A stretch of 64,000 bases of DNA from Bryopsis sp. KO-2023 (lineage: Eukaryota; Chlorophyta; Ulvophyceae; Bryopsidales; Bryopsidaceae). The notes under the pieces are model-generated. The model was not told where the DNA came from and made no database searches. It saw nothing but the letters and a program-made list of their open reading frames with translations. The DNA is taken from NCBI GenBank assembly GCA_030272585.1, contig BSYQ01000004.1, positions 1 to 64,000 of the forward strand. Direction: 5' to 3'. This document shows positions 45,022 through 58,200 of the stretch, piece after piece. The first letter of the stretch is position 1, and each line of letters starts with the position of its first letter. The position numbers and the translations under genes were made by a program.

Positions 45022-45901
45022 TCAGTTTGATTTCTAATATCTTTCTTGTGAAGTATCACTTTAGTAAGATTTTATTCCACCATATAAAATGTGCCAAATA
45101 TTTTACTGTGCTTGCCAAATTAAAATTTGGTACTCAGAGAACATATAATTAGAGGCTTTAGATGGGGATTGTGTTAGATGTGCGCAGGCACAGTTTAAAT
45201 ATTAGGGATAAAAGGGTGATGAAGGTTGTGTTTGTGGGGGAATTTTGATGAGTGTTTGGTATGTGTATATTTTTGTGTTTCTCATCTTTGTAAAATATCT
45301 CATTTCGCATGCAACAGATTTGTTTGTTTTTCTCTTTCTTTTGGTTTGATTTTGATGAGCAGCATGTTTTCATGGGGAGAAGGGGGAAGCGAATAAATGT
45401 GTCTCAAGACTGACGGGGGGTATGAGTGTAGCTCTTCTTTTTCCCCTGTGCATCTCTTAGTCTCCGGTAATTGACAAGGGGGAGCACAACCTTGAAAAGA
45501 AGATTAATTGATCAACAAGAAAAGGGTTGCATCCACAGGATACTTTGAATGATAAAGAGGAAAATTTCCATCAAATTCATTGAAAAAACAACTGCCACTG
45601 ACGATACGACGAACAGATGTTTATGCCTGTCAACTGACAAATCACATAAGAAAAAAAAACGAGAGAAATTTTTGAACTAACAATCAAACACAAGGCAGGA
45701 AACACGCTAAGTGAAATATCCACAAGATAGTGCAAACTGGAAACCCTTGCGCTTCCAACTCACACAACCTAACTTTTCACAAATAACCAAGTCACTCTGT
45801 CCTCCATTGAGCACCAGGTGTTCGCATCTGAAACCAATCAAATGCTTACGATCCACATCGACCTATCATTAAAGTTTTCCAACGCCCCCCTTAAATTTGA
45901 T
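45022..45901. other. Tail-to-tail intergenic region
   Basis: Between the ankyrin and glyoxalase II 3' ends. AT-rich, with no credible gene. The short minus-strand frame at 45158-45373 is Lys/Asn-rich and has no motif. Confidence 0.5.
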
Positions 45902-48823
45902 TCAGAACTTGTCTTTGGCTGTTCGGACTGCTGCAAACGCTGCAACATCTGAATCTTGTGTCGACACTCCCAGGCGAGCCCTGATATCAGGATGAGGAGC
46001 CCGGAAGAACGGATTGGTGTCCAGCTCATCCTGAATGGTACTTGGAAGCGTGGGGATCCCCTAAAATTCACAACTTTTTTCCTCAGCCATTGGCAAAACA
46101 AAATGACAGACTCGGGACTGACCCCTCCCCTGTTGCATAATCTTAGCGATATGCCAACAGGAGTAAGAACATGATGGAAAAACAAGCCCCAGGAAAACCA
46201 ACCTTGGCACGCATGTCGTCCACTTGCTTTTTCCTGGCGATGAGCTTGGAATTTTGGGGATCCACAGTGAGGGCAAATTTTGCATTGGATTGTGTGTATT
46301 CGTGGGCTGAATACACTCGAGTCTCTGGCGGCAAAACCATCATTTTTGACAGAGACGTCCACATTTGTTCAGCATTCCCTTCGAAGAGTCGGCCACACCC
46401 CATTGCGAACAGTGTGTCACCTAATGGAGGGGATCCAATTTTCAACAAAGGGCATTGTCGTTTATTCCATTTACACAGATTCTTGGCATTTCTCATGAAC
46501 AGATATCGTGGTCACTGCGACCACTTGTTTTTTTAATCCAAACGATGGACCTTTTTTCATCAAAATGATGGACCTTTTTCACCCAGTTTCAAAGTGGACA
46601 GGATATGTGGGGCTTTCCGTTGAAACCTCGATCATAAAAAACATGTGCATGGTTCAATTTCACCTGGAAATAAGCAACCAGCCTCGGGGAAATGCAGAGT
46701 GATGTGACCTCGAGTATGCCCAGGTGTGTCCCACACAACCATATCCAGGTTTCCAAATTTCCAAACCTCCGAATCCTTCAAGGCAATGTCAATACCCGGG
46801 ATCCGAGATTCATCAGCGGCAGGCCCGACAATCTTACATCCATACCTTGGAAAAAGATGAAACTTTACTAAAAAAACATTCGACGATGCTCCAATAGGCT
46901 GAAAACAACGACAGGCAAGTTTTATCAGGGGGCTCCAGGAACATACAATCTATGCTTGGTGCGCTTTTATGGATGTTGATCAACGGCTAGCACACATAGA
47001 TTTTTCTACTTTTGCATCCTGAAAATCAGACATCACTACATCAGGGAATGTACACATACTGAAAAGTGGGAGTTCATTTCTTTAGAGTACAGTCATATAT
47101 TCAGGGAAGCCAAAATAACACTATAAATGTGTACATATTCACTGCTCTGCAAATCACAGAACAGGAACATTATGGAACAGAAGGAATTGTCCAGCGATGA
47201 TGAAGTTTATCCTTATTTTTGTACCTGTTCTTAAGCTCGATATTTCCACCGGTATGGTCCCAGTGATGGTGAGTGTTCAAGATAAAATCCAATTTCTCCC
47301 CTCTGAAAAAAACCAGAAACAGAAATTTGCTCTTCAACACAAACGAAATTTAAAAATTGCATATTGCCAACTGGTTACCATATCACAAGATACTCATGTG
47401 TTCTCCCAATATTGATCAATCAAGATATGTACCTTCTGTTTGGCAACCGATATCCCCTAATAACGTCGACAAATCGCCTTGCTTAATCAACAGAGGCAGG
47501 ACTCCCTTTTATATATGTATGGATACATCCCAGACCAATATATATATTTTTCTTTGTCTTCCCTATTTTTTTCCCTTGCAATGGGTTTCTCAATCTATTA
47601 TCTGTTGAATAATTCTGTGATGGGTTTTGTGATTGTACCTTTCATCCAATGCTCGCACAATGGGGTTGACCTCTGATGCATCCACAATTGCTGTCAGCCC
47701 AGAAACTGGTTCCTTCCACAAACAGAAATCACAAACGTTCGATCCAATAATTCCACTGATATGGCTGAACCATGAACAGAAATCGCATCCATTCAAAACT
47801 CGGTCAGACGAGTTCACCACATGGCTTGCTAAGAAACCAAAAATGATAAAGCTAACAACACCAATTCTAAAGATACCTCAAGTGAAGGCTTTTATGCTGT
47901 TCAATCACGAAAAAAATCCCAAGAACAATAACAATTATTAATACCATGCCAGACATTCAATTTCTTCGGCTATCCATCCCTTCTACATTTCACTGAAACA
48001 ACCCTATAAATACGTTAACTCAGATCACTCCATTTAGTGTTTATTCATATTGTTCATACACAATCACTGATTTTCCACCCAAATGACAGTTTTTTCTCTT
48101 CACCTTGAGCAGCCACACATAATTATCACTCAAACAGGGTATCCTTGAGATTTCCAATTTGTCTGTGATTTCAGCAGTTGATGCTGACATTCTTCCGAAT
48201 GGACTGTTGAAAATGGGAAATGCTGATTGGAAGCCTGCCAACAACCCTCCAAAACTCAAAGAGCACCTGAACACAATCCCAGTATTCAATTTCCTCCCAC
48301 TTCCTTAAACAAGCTGAAAGCTTAACAGACGCCCTCTTTTGGCCAATGAACAAATAAATAAATAAAGACTACAAATAAATCAACAAACAAATAAAAACAC
48401 TATTCCAACAGAATCCTCGACTGGTATTGCTCTAATTTTACTTTATGTGTTTCAACATGCAAAACTCCAGTTGTGCATGCACTGAAAACGAAAGCTTACC
48501 TAGACTTGAATTGATTGCGACGGCAGCTGGGCAGCAAATGTGCGGATGCTCTGCTGGAAAGAAGCCTCCCTTTTTCATCAAACACCAGAAAACACCCTCT
48601 CTTGAATTAACCCACATCAAACCACACTAAACGTTTCAAAAAATTTCGAGGGGGAAATGGAAATAGAATTTGTTTTTTGCGCTCGCAGGCACCTTTGGTA
48701 AGCGACGGCCCTGTCACTAATCCCTGAAAATTCCTTGCGCGTAGCAAAGCCATGAAACTGGAAATTCGAAATCACAGAAAGTGATGAGTGGGCGGACCCA
48801 ATGCGCACCAGGACTGCGCCCAA
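45902..48823 (-). CDS. Hydroxyacylglutathione hydrolase (glyoxalase II), organelle-type
   Basis: Seven exons (48823-48693, 48266-48104, 47712-47639, 47302-47225, 46845-46664, 46420-46203, 46060-45902) join in phase to 334 residues. The enzyme completes methylglyoxal detoxification by hydrolysing S-lactoylglutathione to lactate and glutathione. Metal-binding landmarks of the metallo-beta-lactamase fold are all present: THHHWDH (133-139), DTPGHTRGH, the bridging Asp in PGDTLF, and SAHEYT. The substrate-binding C-terminus follows (ARKKQVDD). The ~75 residues before [15 protein letters not shown] are basic and hydrophobic with few acids, as in a mitochondrial or plastid transit peptide. Human and plant organellar forms have similar extensions. 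The second Met, MSASTAEI, could give a cytosolic form. Confidence 0.93.
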
Positions 48824-49175
48824 AGGTTTTGTTCAAACAAAATAGGGGTCGGACTGAAGATGTGTTGCACCAAAACCAATCAATTCTCCCAACTGACCTG
48901 TTGGACCAAATTCAATTCCAATGGCTGCGCAGGAACGCGCGCAGCCGTGATTGATCGATTCACACACGTGGCGCAGCGCCAGTTCCGTCCTTGACGAATC
49001 AGAGCCCACGTGTGGGAATCAGATTGTACTTGTGCGCTGTTCTCGTTTCAACATTGGACGGGATATACTGCGAGGTGGTGTGTTGATGGCACATCGGGAC
49101 GCCGCAGCACCGGCCCTGTGCATCCGCCTACTTCACTTTGATCGATAGCTCAACGCTTCTGCCACCTGCTGCACG
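48824..49175. promoter_or_regulatory. Bidirectional promoter with two CACGTG boxes
   Basis: 352 bp between divergent start codons (glyoxalase II on the minus strand, TLC gene on the plus strand). Two CACGTG palindromes (E-box/G-box) lie at 48965-48970 and 49007-49012, with a CCAAT-like CCAATGG near 48918 and GC-rich CGCGCGC next to it. CACGTG is bound by bHLH or bZIP factors in many eukaryotes. Shared control of the two genes is an inference. Confidence 0.5.
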
Positions 49176-51307
49176 ATGGACGACCTAACCCCCGTGGTTC
49201 CTCTGGCTGCCTCCGTTTTGTTCAACCTATCGTTGATATCGATTTCGGTATGGCCTAAGATAATACATTTTAAAAGGGCGCGATACGGCGTTTCGGGTTT
49301 GTGCTCTGTTTTCCTGCAGAGGTGGAGCTTGTCAAATAAACTTGGAGGTGTCCTTGCGTGCTAATATGTGTGTTTGTTAGTAACAATACAGCTCTTAGTA
49401 CTACCTTTCTTATCTATATCCGTAATTTTAAAGATTTATTTTCAAGAATTCTTCCTTGAGTTTTGTTGTATGCCTATCGTCGATTTATTTCAATTTGATA
49501 TAAATCAGTGGACAGCATTTTTCGCTGCCTTCTTCTTGCTATTGTGTTGGGACACACAAACTTCAATAGATGTGACTTTTTATTTACTTTGGTTTTTCAA
49601 AAAATTAATCAAGGTAGTTGCCAGAACGGCCACCACAAAGAAATCAGGGTATACTCCACATGCCATTTACAAATGGTCCTCGAAATTCACTTGCCTCATA
49701 CACTCCATTATAATGTCGACAGTGGGGTTCGCCACTGTTTCGTTGGAAGACTGGGACAAAAAGAATCTCGTTCACGGAGAATCAACTTGGGTAAGGAATT
49801 TAGTCAAGCCATGAGTAATGCTCATGAAGGTATTATTCATATATAATTTTTGAATTTTTGTGTTTAAATAAGCCCCGAACAAACCCTCAATCAAATGGAA
49901 TGTCGAAGTCCTTCCCCTCCCCCACAATACAATCCCCAAAGTGTGAGGAACTGTCTTTTTTCTTGTGTGTCTTTCTTAAGAAAGTGAATTCAGGATTTCT
50001 TTCTTTCTTACATCTCATACTATGGTGGTTTGCTAAGTTCGATCTTTCATTTGAACATAAATTCACTAAGAATCCCTTTTCCTTTGTTTCAACAATTACT
50101 TCTCCAGGTTTATGGTGGAGTTGCATGGGAGTTGGGATATCTCTGTGTTGACCTTTGTATGATGTGCTACGAGAAAATCAAGCATAATCGGTGCGTCTCT
50201 GTTTTTTTTTCTACAATTTTCCTTTCCAGAATAAAAGAAAAGTTCCGTGTGTATGCTGTAGAAGTCCATTTCCCTGACATCAACAACCGATTCTGTTGCT
50301 CTTTGGTTATGTCTTTCAGATGGGCTGGGGTTTGTATCGTTTCCCATCACGTGGGCTTTATCATTGTTTTGCCCCTATACTACCAGTGTTCTTGCATGAG
50401 CTATTTCATCGGAGTTTTTTTCACCATCAATTTGAGCACCGCATTCTGGCAGCTCAGATACATTCTGGTGAAATCTGGGAATGCAGCCACCTGGGCGTTT
50501 CGACTCGCAACCATCGGTTTCCTTTTGGCATATTTCTTTTGCCGCTTCTTAGGAATCCCATTCATGTTCTGGAAGTTGGCCTGCCACCAAAATCTTTCCT
50601 GGTATGTTTCTTTGGGGGAAATTCTGGTAGTTATTTGTTCTAAAGGCATTGGACTTCTTACCAGAAATGTGGGATATGTCTTCCACAGATAGGATTTTCA
50701 ATTTTTTTTGTGGTACATCCTTGCCCCCTTGTGGTTTGTGCAATGTTATAAAAGCTTCTTGTTTAATCATTGATTAAAGGATTTTTTTTTTCTAATTTTT
50801 GCAGGTATGAAGCCCCTTTCCAATTACCACGGAAATGTCTTGTGGGAAGTGCTCTGGTCATGGGCTTTAATTTCTATTGGTTTTCATATCTGTTCCGCAA
50901 TATTGTTGTGTTCAACAAAGCCAGAAAGGTAAAAAAAATTTCATGATTGAAAAAAAAAATCCTGGAAAGGTTAGGAAGGAATAAAACTATGTATGTGCAT
51001 AGAGTAAAAGTTTTCTGCATTTAATTCTGTTGTTCGCTGAGTCTGGGGACAAGAAGGAAAATACAAGATAATGCCTCATATCACTTTTGGTTTTTTGACA
51101 CCTTACAGTGTAAAATTGGGGGGAAGCCGTCCATTTGCGAAAGGTTTACTTTCCTGTTGTTCAGGTGTTGTATTTTCTCTTGTCATTTTGGACCGTAACC
51201 TTTTCATTCATGCTTGTTCTTGCTGCTGAAAATTAATTAGTATCAACTTTTTTTTTCTCTAGTCCAGTACTGATTTTTCTCAGTCATTAAATGTGTCCAA
51301 CTTTTGA
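49176..51307 (+). CDS. TLC-domain (TRAM-LAG1-CLN8) membrane protein
   Basis: Six exons (49176-49247, 49392-49790, 50108-50190, 50320-50601, 50805-50928, 51263-51307) join in phase to 334 residues. Hydrophobic segments span most of the protein, giving about seven membrane helices. The layout matches TMEM56/TLCD4-type TLC proteins: Trp/Ser/His in KWSSKFTCLIHSII, Asp in ELGYLCVDL, the central VSHHVGF, then WQLRYIL and a Lys/Arg-rich end. TLC proteins act in lipid synthesis, transport or sensing at the ER (ceramide synthases are the best-known members). The ceramide synthase Lag motif is not apparent, so lipid trafficking or membrane-fluidity roles are more likely. The last exon is short (14 residues) and rests on phase and a TTTTTCTCTAG acceptor. 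Confidence 0.82.
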
Positions 51308-52205
51308 AGTAATTTTTCATCTTTCTTGGAGAATGGGCAACCTTTCTAAGTTCAAGGCCTCCCAAGTTGAAATTCCATGTCTACTCCCAGAACTTTCAAC
51401 AAACGCTTGTAAGCCATCAACGTTCAATGATTCCTCAAAATAATATTTTGCTCTCTTTTCCCCTATGTTGTGCATCATTTTTCATCCATGTTGTAACAAA
51501 GCGAGCTGAGGGGGGGGGGGAGTACCCATGAATCAAAACTGGAGAAAGTGAAGTAGAGAGAAAAAATGACTCAACCTGTATACAAGCTTCTGATCAACCA
51601 CTATTTCATCTTCCACAATATGCCTCATTCAATCAACTGCCTCCCTGCATTCACTTTTTGGAGAACTGCTGCGTATTATGATGTTTTCCATTGAAAGAGG
51701 CTTTGGAGAGAACGCATGCCAGCCTTGCTCACAGACTGTGGACGATGCCAGGGCGCAGCGCTCGACTACTCAGTGCAATAACCTACCTGGTCGCCTGACA
51801 CAGTACTTTGGGTGGCCGCCCATGATTGTCATTGGGAGTGAGGAGGCCATCGCGATGGATTAGAAAGACACACTAATCGAATCACGCCGCCTTCGCTCGT
51901 CCCAAGAACGCGCGTTCAAGCCGGGCTGGGAAGGTGCTGTGGACTTTAGTATTGTCCAGCCCAGGGATCTTAACCTTGTGTTTGTGTTTGTCAAGGCCGC
52001 AGCAGGGCCCAGGATACTAGTACGTCATCAGCATGGGATAATGCAAGGACGAAGTTCAGCCACGGCAGACTGGTGGCGGCGGACAGGAGCGGCTTTTTGA
52101 ACAGGCAACCCGTTCGCTGCTTTCGTCTGCTGACGACTCTCAGACATGACAAACACGTGATGCACATAAAAAGTCAGAAAAGAATCCGAATGTCGTGGGT
52201 CTGAG
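51308..52205. other. Upstream region of the LamG gene
   Basis: About 0.9 kb after the TLC gene. The first ~400 bases are AT-rich; the second half is more GC-rich and probably holds the LamG promoter. A 61-codon frame at 51678-51863 has no recognisable feature. A G run lies at 51510-51519. Nothing else is seen. Confidence 0.45.
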
Positions 52206-55200
52206 ATGGCTTACAGAAACACTGTGCAAAAAAACTTTGAGGAGAGGGAGTATCGCCACGTCGCGGTCGTTCGTCACAAAGGCACAGTAGTATCGTTTGC
52301 TCTTGGGGCAAACCGACGGTTTTACTATGCTGTACTGGACCAAGACACAGAGGATGCAAAGGTGCATGGAGATACTGGGAGCACGTCGCTCGACGTCTTC
52401 GGTTGGCCCACGCAGCCGACTGAGCTAACGTTTCCAGGAGAGAAAGCGAAAGCTGGGAACAGCGCTTCTCAGCCTGCCCAGATCCCCTTTGTGGAGCTGG
52501 ACTCGAAGAAGGAAATAGATGTCACGGACCAGGAAGGAAAGCTCAAGGATACGTTTCTGTCGTCTACTGCCCGCTTGACAGCGATCGCACCATTTCAGGT
52601 GCTTTCCGATGGGAAGTATATATATCTTTTCAGGCAGAGCGTGCCGAAAGAGCACCCAGACGCTCTATTCATTACCACTAAAGGAGAAGCCTCCGCAGCT
52701 CCAGACGCGGCCTATGAAAAGAGCAAATCGATACCGCTTGTTGATGAAGCCATCCTGGTTGATCGATTTGTTCTCTCTGAGGATGGAGTAGTCGGCAAGA
52801 AGGAAGTGAGGTATCGCAGGAGCCGGAGGCGTTACCAGCCTGCAGACTCAAAAGACAGTCTGGGAGCAATGGACATGGATAAAAAGACGTTTTACGAGCC
52901 AACCACAGAACTGGACTTTTTTCAAAGTGTGGAGCTCGGACGTTTTGTTGTTCTGCTCTTGCCAACTGCAATTGCTGAGCTGTACAGATGGCAGTTCTAT
53001 GTAGTAAACAAACTCACTGGGCTCATGGAGGGGCACAGTGTGGAACGTGCGGAGGACGGCCTCTTCAACACGGATGGCACAACTCTGCAAGCTTGGGCCG
53101 AACACGGGGGTGTAGTGGAGCGAGCTCCAGGTGTGTGCGGTCGTCGCTTTCGCGACGTAGCAGAGTATTGGGGTTCAAGTTCTACACCAGGGCGCAAACC
53201 TGGGCAATGATGTCATATAGTTCATGGCAGCAAGCCGATCGACTTCCGCGCAGGAAATGGTTGCGATTTTCGGGAGATTTTGTTGGGGTTTCTGGAGTGC
53301 TTCTCGATTTCCATAGCAGACACTGTCGACAGCGCGGATTTACCTGAAAGAAATTTTGAACGAGGCTAGCCCAGTTGGGGGCCAAAAATCGCGACACCCG
53401 CACCTTGCACGGCAGGAGGGGCGCTACAGTCATATCTGGGCTTGCGTTTTTCGACGGCTTCAGTGTGTTGGGAGAATTTTTATCCTTGCGCGCGCAAGAC
53501 TCACGTGTGCGTTTCTTCGTTTTCCTTGCAGGAAAGGGCCCGGTGGATGGAAAGGGCGACTTGGTGTCGGAGGGTGGAACGGAAGGTTCCGCCCATTCCG
53601 CCGTTGCGTTGGGGGGCAAAGATGTGCGCGTCGCTATACGGGACAAGTTTTACAAGTCTACGAGAGAAATTTCCGACATAACTGTGGCGGCATGGGTGAA
53701 ACTGTCGAACGAGCAGGCTATGCACGCCGACGACGCACAACTGGAGTCTTGGGAAATGGTTAGGCTTCCAGGCGGACCTCTTGACACCCCTTCCCAGAAC
53801 AATGACCTCAACACTCTGCTCTCTTTCGACGCGAAGTCTTATTACTCCGTTGGAGTTGAGAATGGAACGGTGGTGTGGTCGACGGCCAGTGTAAGCTGGA
53901 GATATGATACGCACCACGTCATGAGGGGAAGGACAAAGATCAACGACGGCTCTTGGCATCACGTCGCCGTAACCTACGAATCTGGAACGGGGAGGAAGGC
54001 AATTGTCGTCGACGGCAAGGTGGATAATGATCAGACTGCGGTACACGGTGGTGAACTTCTTGGACGTGGCGGGAATCGCTTTGGGTTTATTGGTGTCGAG
54101 TCTAACGCGTCGACCTTCGATGGAGAGAAAGGAGGCGCTCCCTTTCGCGGAGTGGTGGATGAGGTATCCATTTGGAAAGTTGCACTATCTTCAGACGTCA
54201 TAGATGGAACAAAGTTCAAACGTCTTACAGGCACGGAAACTGGCCTCGAAGCCCTCTGGCATTTCGACGAAGAGTCCGGCAGCGTGGTGCGCGAGCAGAC
54301 AGGAAAAACGACTTTCCATGCAGACATCAAACCTGAGGGAGCAAATGTGTGGGTGGTGTCGGACGCACCCATTGGTGAGCTCTCCGGCATTCGTAGAAAT
54401 ATGTTTGAAGCGGAGGGCTTCAAATTCGCGTCTGGGCCTTCCGCAACACTGTACTACCAGCAAGAGAGCGCTGCGTCTGGATACGAAGGTTCTGGGACGA
54501 AGCCGGTGAAAACCAGCGCCCGAGTGATGCTTGCTGTAGCACTGGAAAGCGAGAACACCACCAAGATGGGCGTTATCGATATGGGTGTTTCGGCACTGGG
54601 GGAAACTGCTGTACCACCCACTGCATTTCAGTTACAGAGTATCAAAAACCCAGTTGACAACCAAATCCTGGAGAATCTGAGGAAGAAGATTTCAGACCAG
54701 TGGAAGGAGGTGGGGGATCAAGCTTTCGGAACTATGGCTTGGGTTCCTCGGATGATGGGTGCCGAGAGCAAAATGGTCATGCATGTTGAATCTGCCGTCG
54801 AATTGCTGAAGACGAAAGGTTTGGAGTTCTCTGCAACCATCAGTTTGGATGACATGGAGCAAAACTCTGGACCTCTGGTCACCCTGAAACTGGGATCGAA
54901 TTATGTGATCACCATTGAGATGCATTTCGATACTTTCAAAGCCGTCGTTTCCCATGCCATAAGGGATGGAAACGGGGGAAAAGCAATGGACTTGTGCCCT
55001 CCCATCACGGATCGACGAAAGCAGCGGGAGTGGTACAGGCTTTTCGTGGCTGTGTCCCCACTCACATCATACGTGGAAATCCGACTGCACGATTTTGACA
55101 CTGTAAGGATCGGGATCAAAGCGGAAGATTTTGGGTTTCCTGAGTGGACGGTTGGCGGGTTCAAAGGGAGAATCGCGGATGCACGCATCTACACCAGAAA

Positions 55201-58200
55201 TCCGATAGATGCAAACTCCACCACACCCCCATTCGGTTCCATTTTCGTGAAGAACAAGCACTCCACAAGCTACTCCAAGCCCCCGGACTCAGATGTGCCA
55301 AACATCAAAGAAATGTATGAGTCTGGCCACCAACTGGGGACTGTCCACACCCATGGAGAAATCTTGTGGGGAATAACTGGGAGCAAGCCTGAATATGACG
55401 ACATGTATGACTACATCGCAACCTATGAAGCCCAAATAGATTTCAAGCAAACGACAATGTTCCCGATCAAATCTCGCTACAGGGGGCTGTCTTTTGTGGG
55501 TGGCCACTTGGCATTCGCAGATGTCTTCTCAAAAACCCCACCTACAAACGCGGACACTGGTAATACCACAGGGGGTCCATTCCTGTTCAGCAGTGCCGAC
55601 GGAACAGTCAGAATGTACTGGAGGGGCCCTGATAGGTACTTCTTTGGAGCTGAATATGATCCCAAGGGTTCAAAAGCCATCTATTCTGTGGAGACAAGCA
55701 CTGGCATCAATGTGGACTTCCGGGCGAGGCACCTTGAGGCTGGGGAGCACAGTGAGGTGTCCATTGAGAATGGAAGCTCTGGGGAGTTCTGTGATCTTAC
55801 AGTGAAGGACTCTTCCCTGGATATCCATGAAACCTGGAAAGATATGCCGAGAGATTTGACTGCTTGTGCCAAAATCCTTGAAGGAGGAGTGGTGCAAGTG
55901 TATGTCGGGAAGCTGTTGTCCGAGAAACCAGGGGAATTGGAGTTTAAGGGCAGACCGCAATCCGTTCTGAGAAAAGGATACACCTTGATTCAGGGGTTGC
56001 TCCGAGTCAAGATTGCTGTGGATCCACACCCCTCAGACACAAAAGTGTCAGTGAATAGCCTGACGAAACTTGGATTCAAGGAGGGCGAGCCAGTGCATGC
56101 CCTTGTGTATGACTATGAGACGGATGCCCATCCTGCCAGTATATTCGCTTCTCTGGCAGGGGGATCACATGCAATCACCATGCCTATTAGAAAAAAAGGC
56201 ATGCTGAAGAATGGCAACTATAAGGCTGAAGGAGGGAGTCCCCCACAGTGGGTTTTGAGAAATTCTGTGTATTCCTTCCCCTGGGGACAAATGTATGCCT
56301 ATGGGAAGAAAGCCGAAAACTCCAAGGGATGGTCGACCGAAGGTGATATGTGCATGGAGGCCTGGATAAAGCCAAACCTCAGTGAGGAAGCTCTCTTGCT
56401 GTCGAACATGGATGTCTCTGGTAGCACATACTCTATGGGAGTGAGTCCTGAGGAAGCTTTGGGTTTCGACGGGGTCAACAGCTATGTGAACGTGGGCGGT
56501 TCTGTCAACGCCGCTTTTGAGGATGGAATCACAATTGAGGGTTGGGTCAATTTTGATGAATTCCAACACAATTCTTCCATCATCGATATGGCCAACCTTA
56601 CAGGCTCCGATGGTGTTGTTTTGGGGAATGTGGGCAAATCTGATCTGCTCAGATTCACATGCAGGCAGGGCGGGAAAGATGTGGTGTCAGTTGATCTGCT
56701 TCATTTGAATGACTGGAAGGGGAAATGGTTGCACATTGCGGTGGTGTATGATCATATAAATTCCAAGGAAGGTGTTTGTCAGTTGCATGTCAATGGCTTC
56801 ACTGTCCCTGCAGTGAATGTGAGGGTATGTGGAAAGATTCCGAAAGTGAAATGGGCGAGTACATTCCTGGGCCGCAGCAATCTCAATGGGAATGAACTCT
56901 TCAAGGGAGCAATGGACGAGATCAGGCTGTGGAGCGTCCCGAGAACGACGGCTGAAATCAACGGACTGAGAGAAGAAAGAGTGCAGCATCATAGGGATCT
57001 TGTTCAGGTAGTCTTCTTTCTTTGATTCTTTCTTTTTTTTTTGAGGGTACTTCTCTATGAAAGAAGCTGTAAATTGTTTGTTTTGTTGATGCTAAAAGAG
57101 TAGTCGAACTAGACCATGGAGAAGCTCCGATGCCCCGCATTTTGATTCCTGAATGTGCACCACCATGTGTCTGACTGTCTGGTGGAAAACCCCTCAGGTT
57201 TGGAGAGCGAACGACTCTCAGCTGGTTGCCGGAATCCAGGCCAACTCGCCTTCCTGGAGTTTCTTCGCAAGTGCTGGTGGAGTACAGCGCAGAGCCTATC
57301 AAGTGACGCCAGGCGAACAGTGGACCCATGTCGCAGCATCCTACAAGCAGAGCTATGCTTGTGGATTTGATGGAACCGACAGCTATGCAGTGTGCCAATC
57401 CCCTCCAGAACATTCCCAAGACATGACCCTGGAAGTTTTCTTCCAACTGGATGAGGTCAATAGAGAGCACGGACTGATATCCAAGGGGAAATGGAATCAT
57501 CCCGACAAGATTGGGGTTGATTTTGCATTGTATGTGGAGAGCAACAACAGGCTGATGTACGTGAGCCAGGAATCTGGAACAGACTCCATGTTCATGTTCG
57601 ACACCCAATTTGATGTCCAGCAAGGGATGTTCTACAGAATCGCCATCACCCGAGAAGCAAATGTATCAAATGGAACTCGGGATTTGAAATACAACTTTTT
57701 TTATGATGGGATGAAGGTGGCCTCAACCGAAGCGCCAGACTTACCAGGTGGCTCAAAGAATTCCCCCATTGAATTTGGGAGGTTCTTGATGGATGGCCAG
57801 GGCAAGTATCTTCATGGTTCGATTTCTGAGATTAGAATTTGGAATGCTGGACTTGGTGCAAACATGGTGGGAAAGCCAATCCCACCAAATGCTGCCAACT
57901 TGGCGCTCTGGTTGAAAATGGAGGAAGGCAATGGGAAGATAGCCCATGACTCTGTGGGTTCCAATCATGCATCTCTGAGGAGTGTGAAATGGGTTCGCAA
58001 CCCAGACTACGATGCCTCAACCGTGGAAATGTTCATTAATGGCAATAAACAGCAAGTCACTGAACAAGGAGAGGTTGAGACGGCAGAAGGTTTCTTCTTG
58101 GGTAAAGAGTACAGCGGTGATATGCAGGAGGTTCGGATTTGGGATACGGCCAGGACTCAGGAGCAAATCGTTGATAATATGTTCACCAGGCTGAAAGGTG

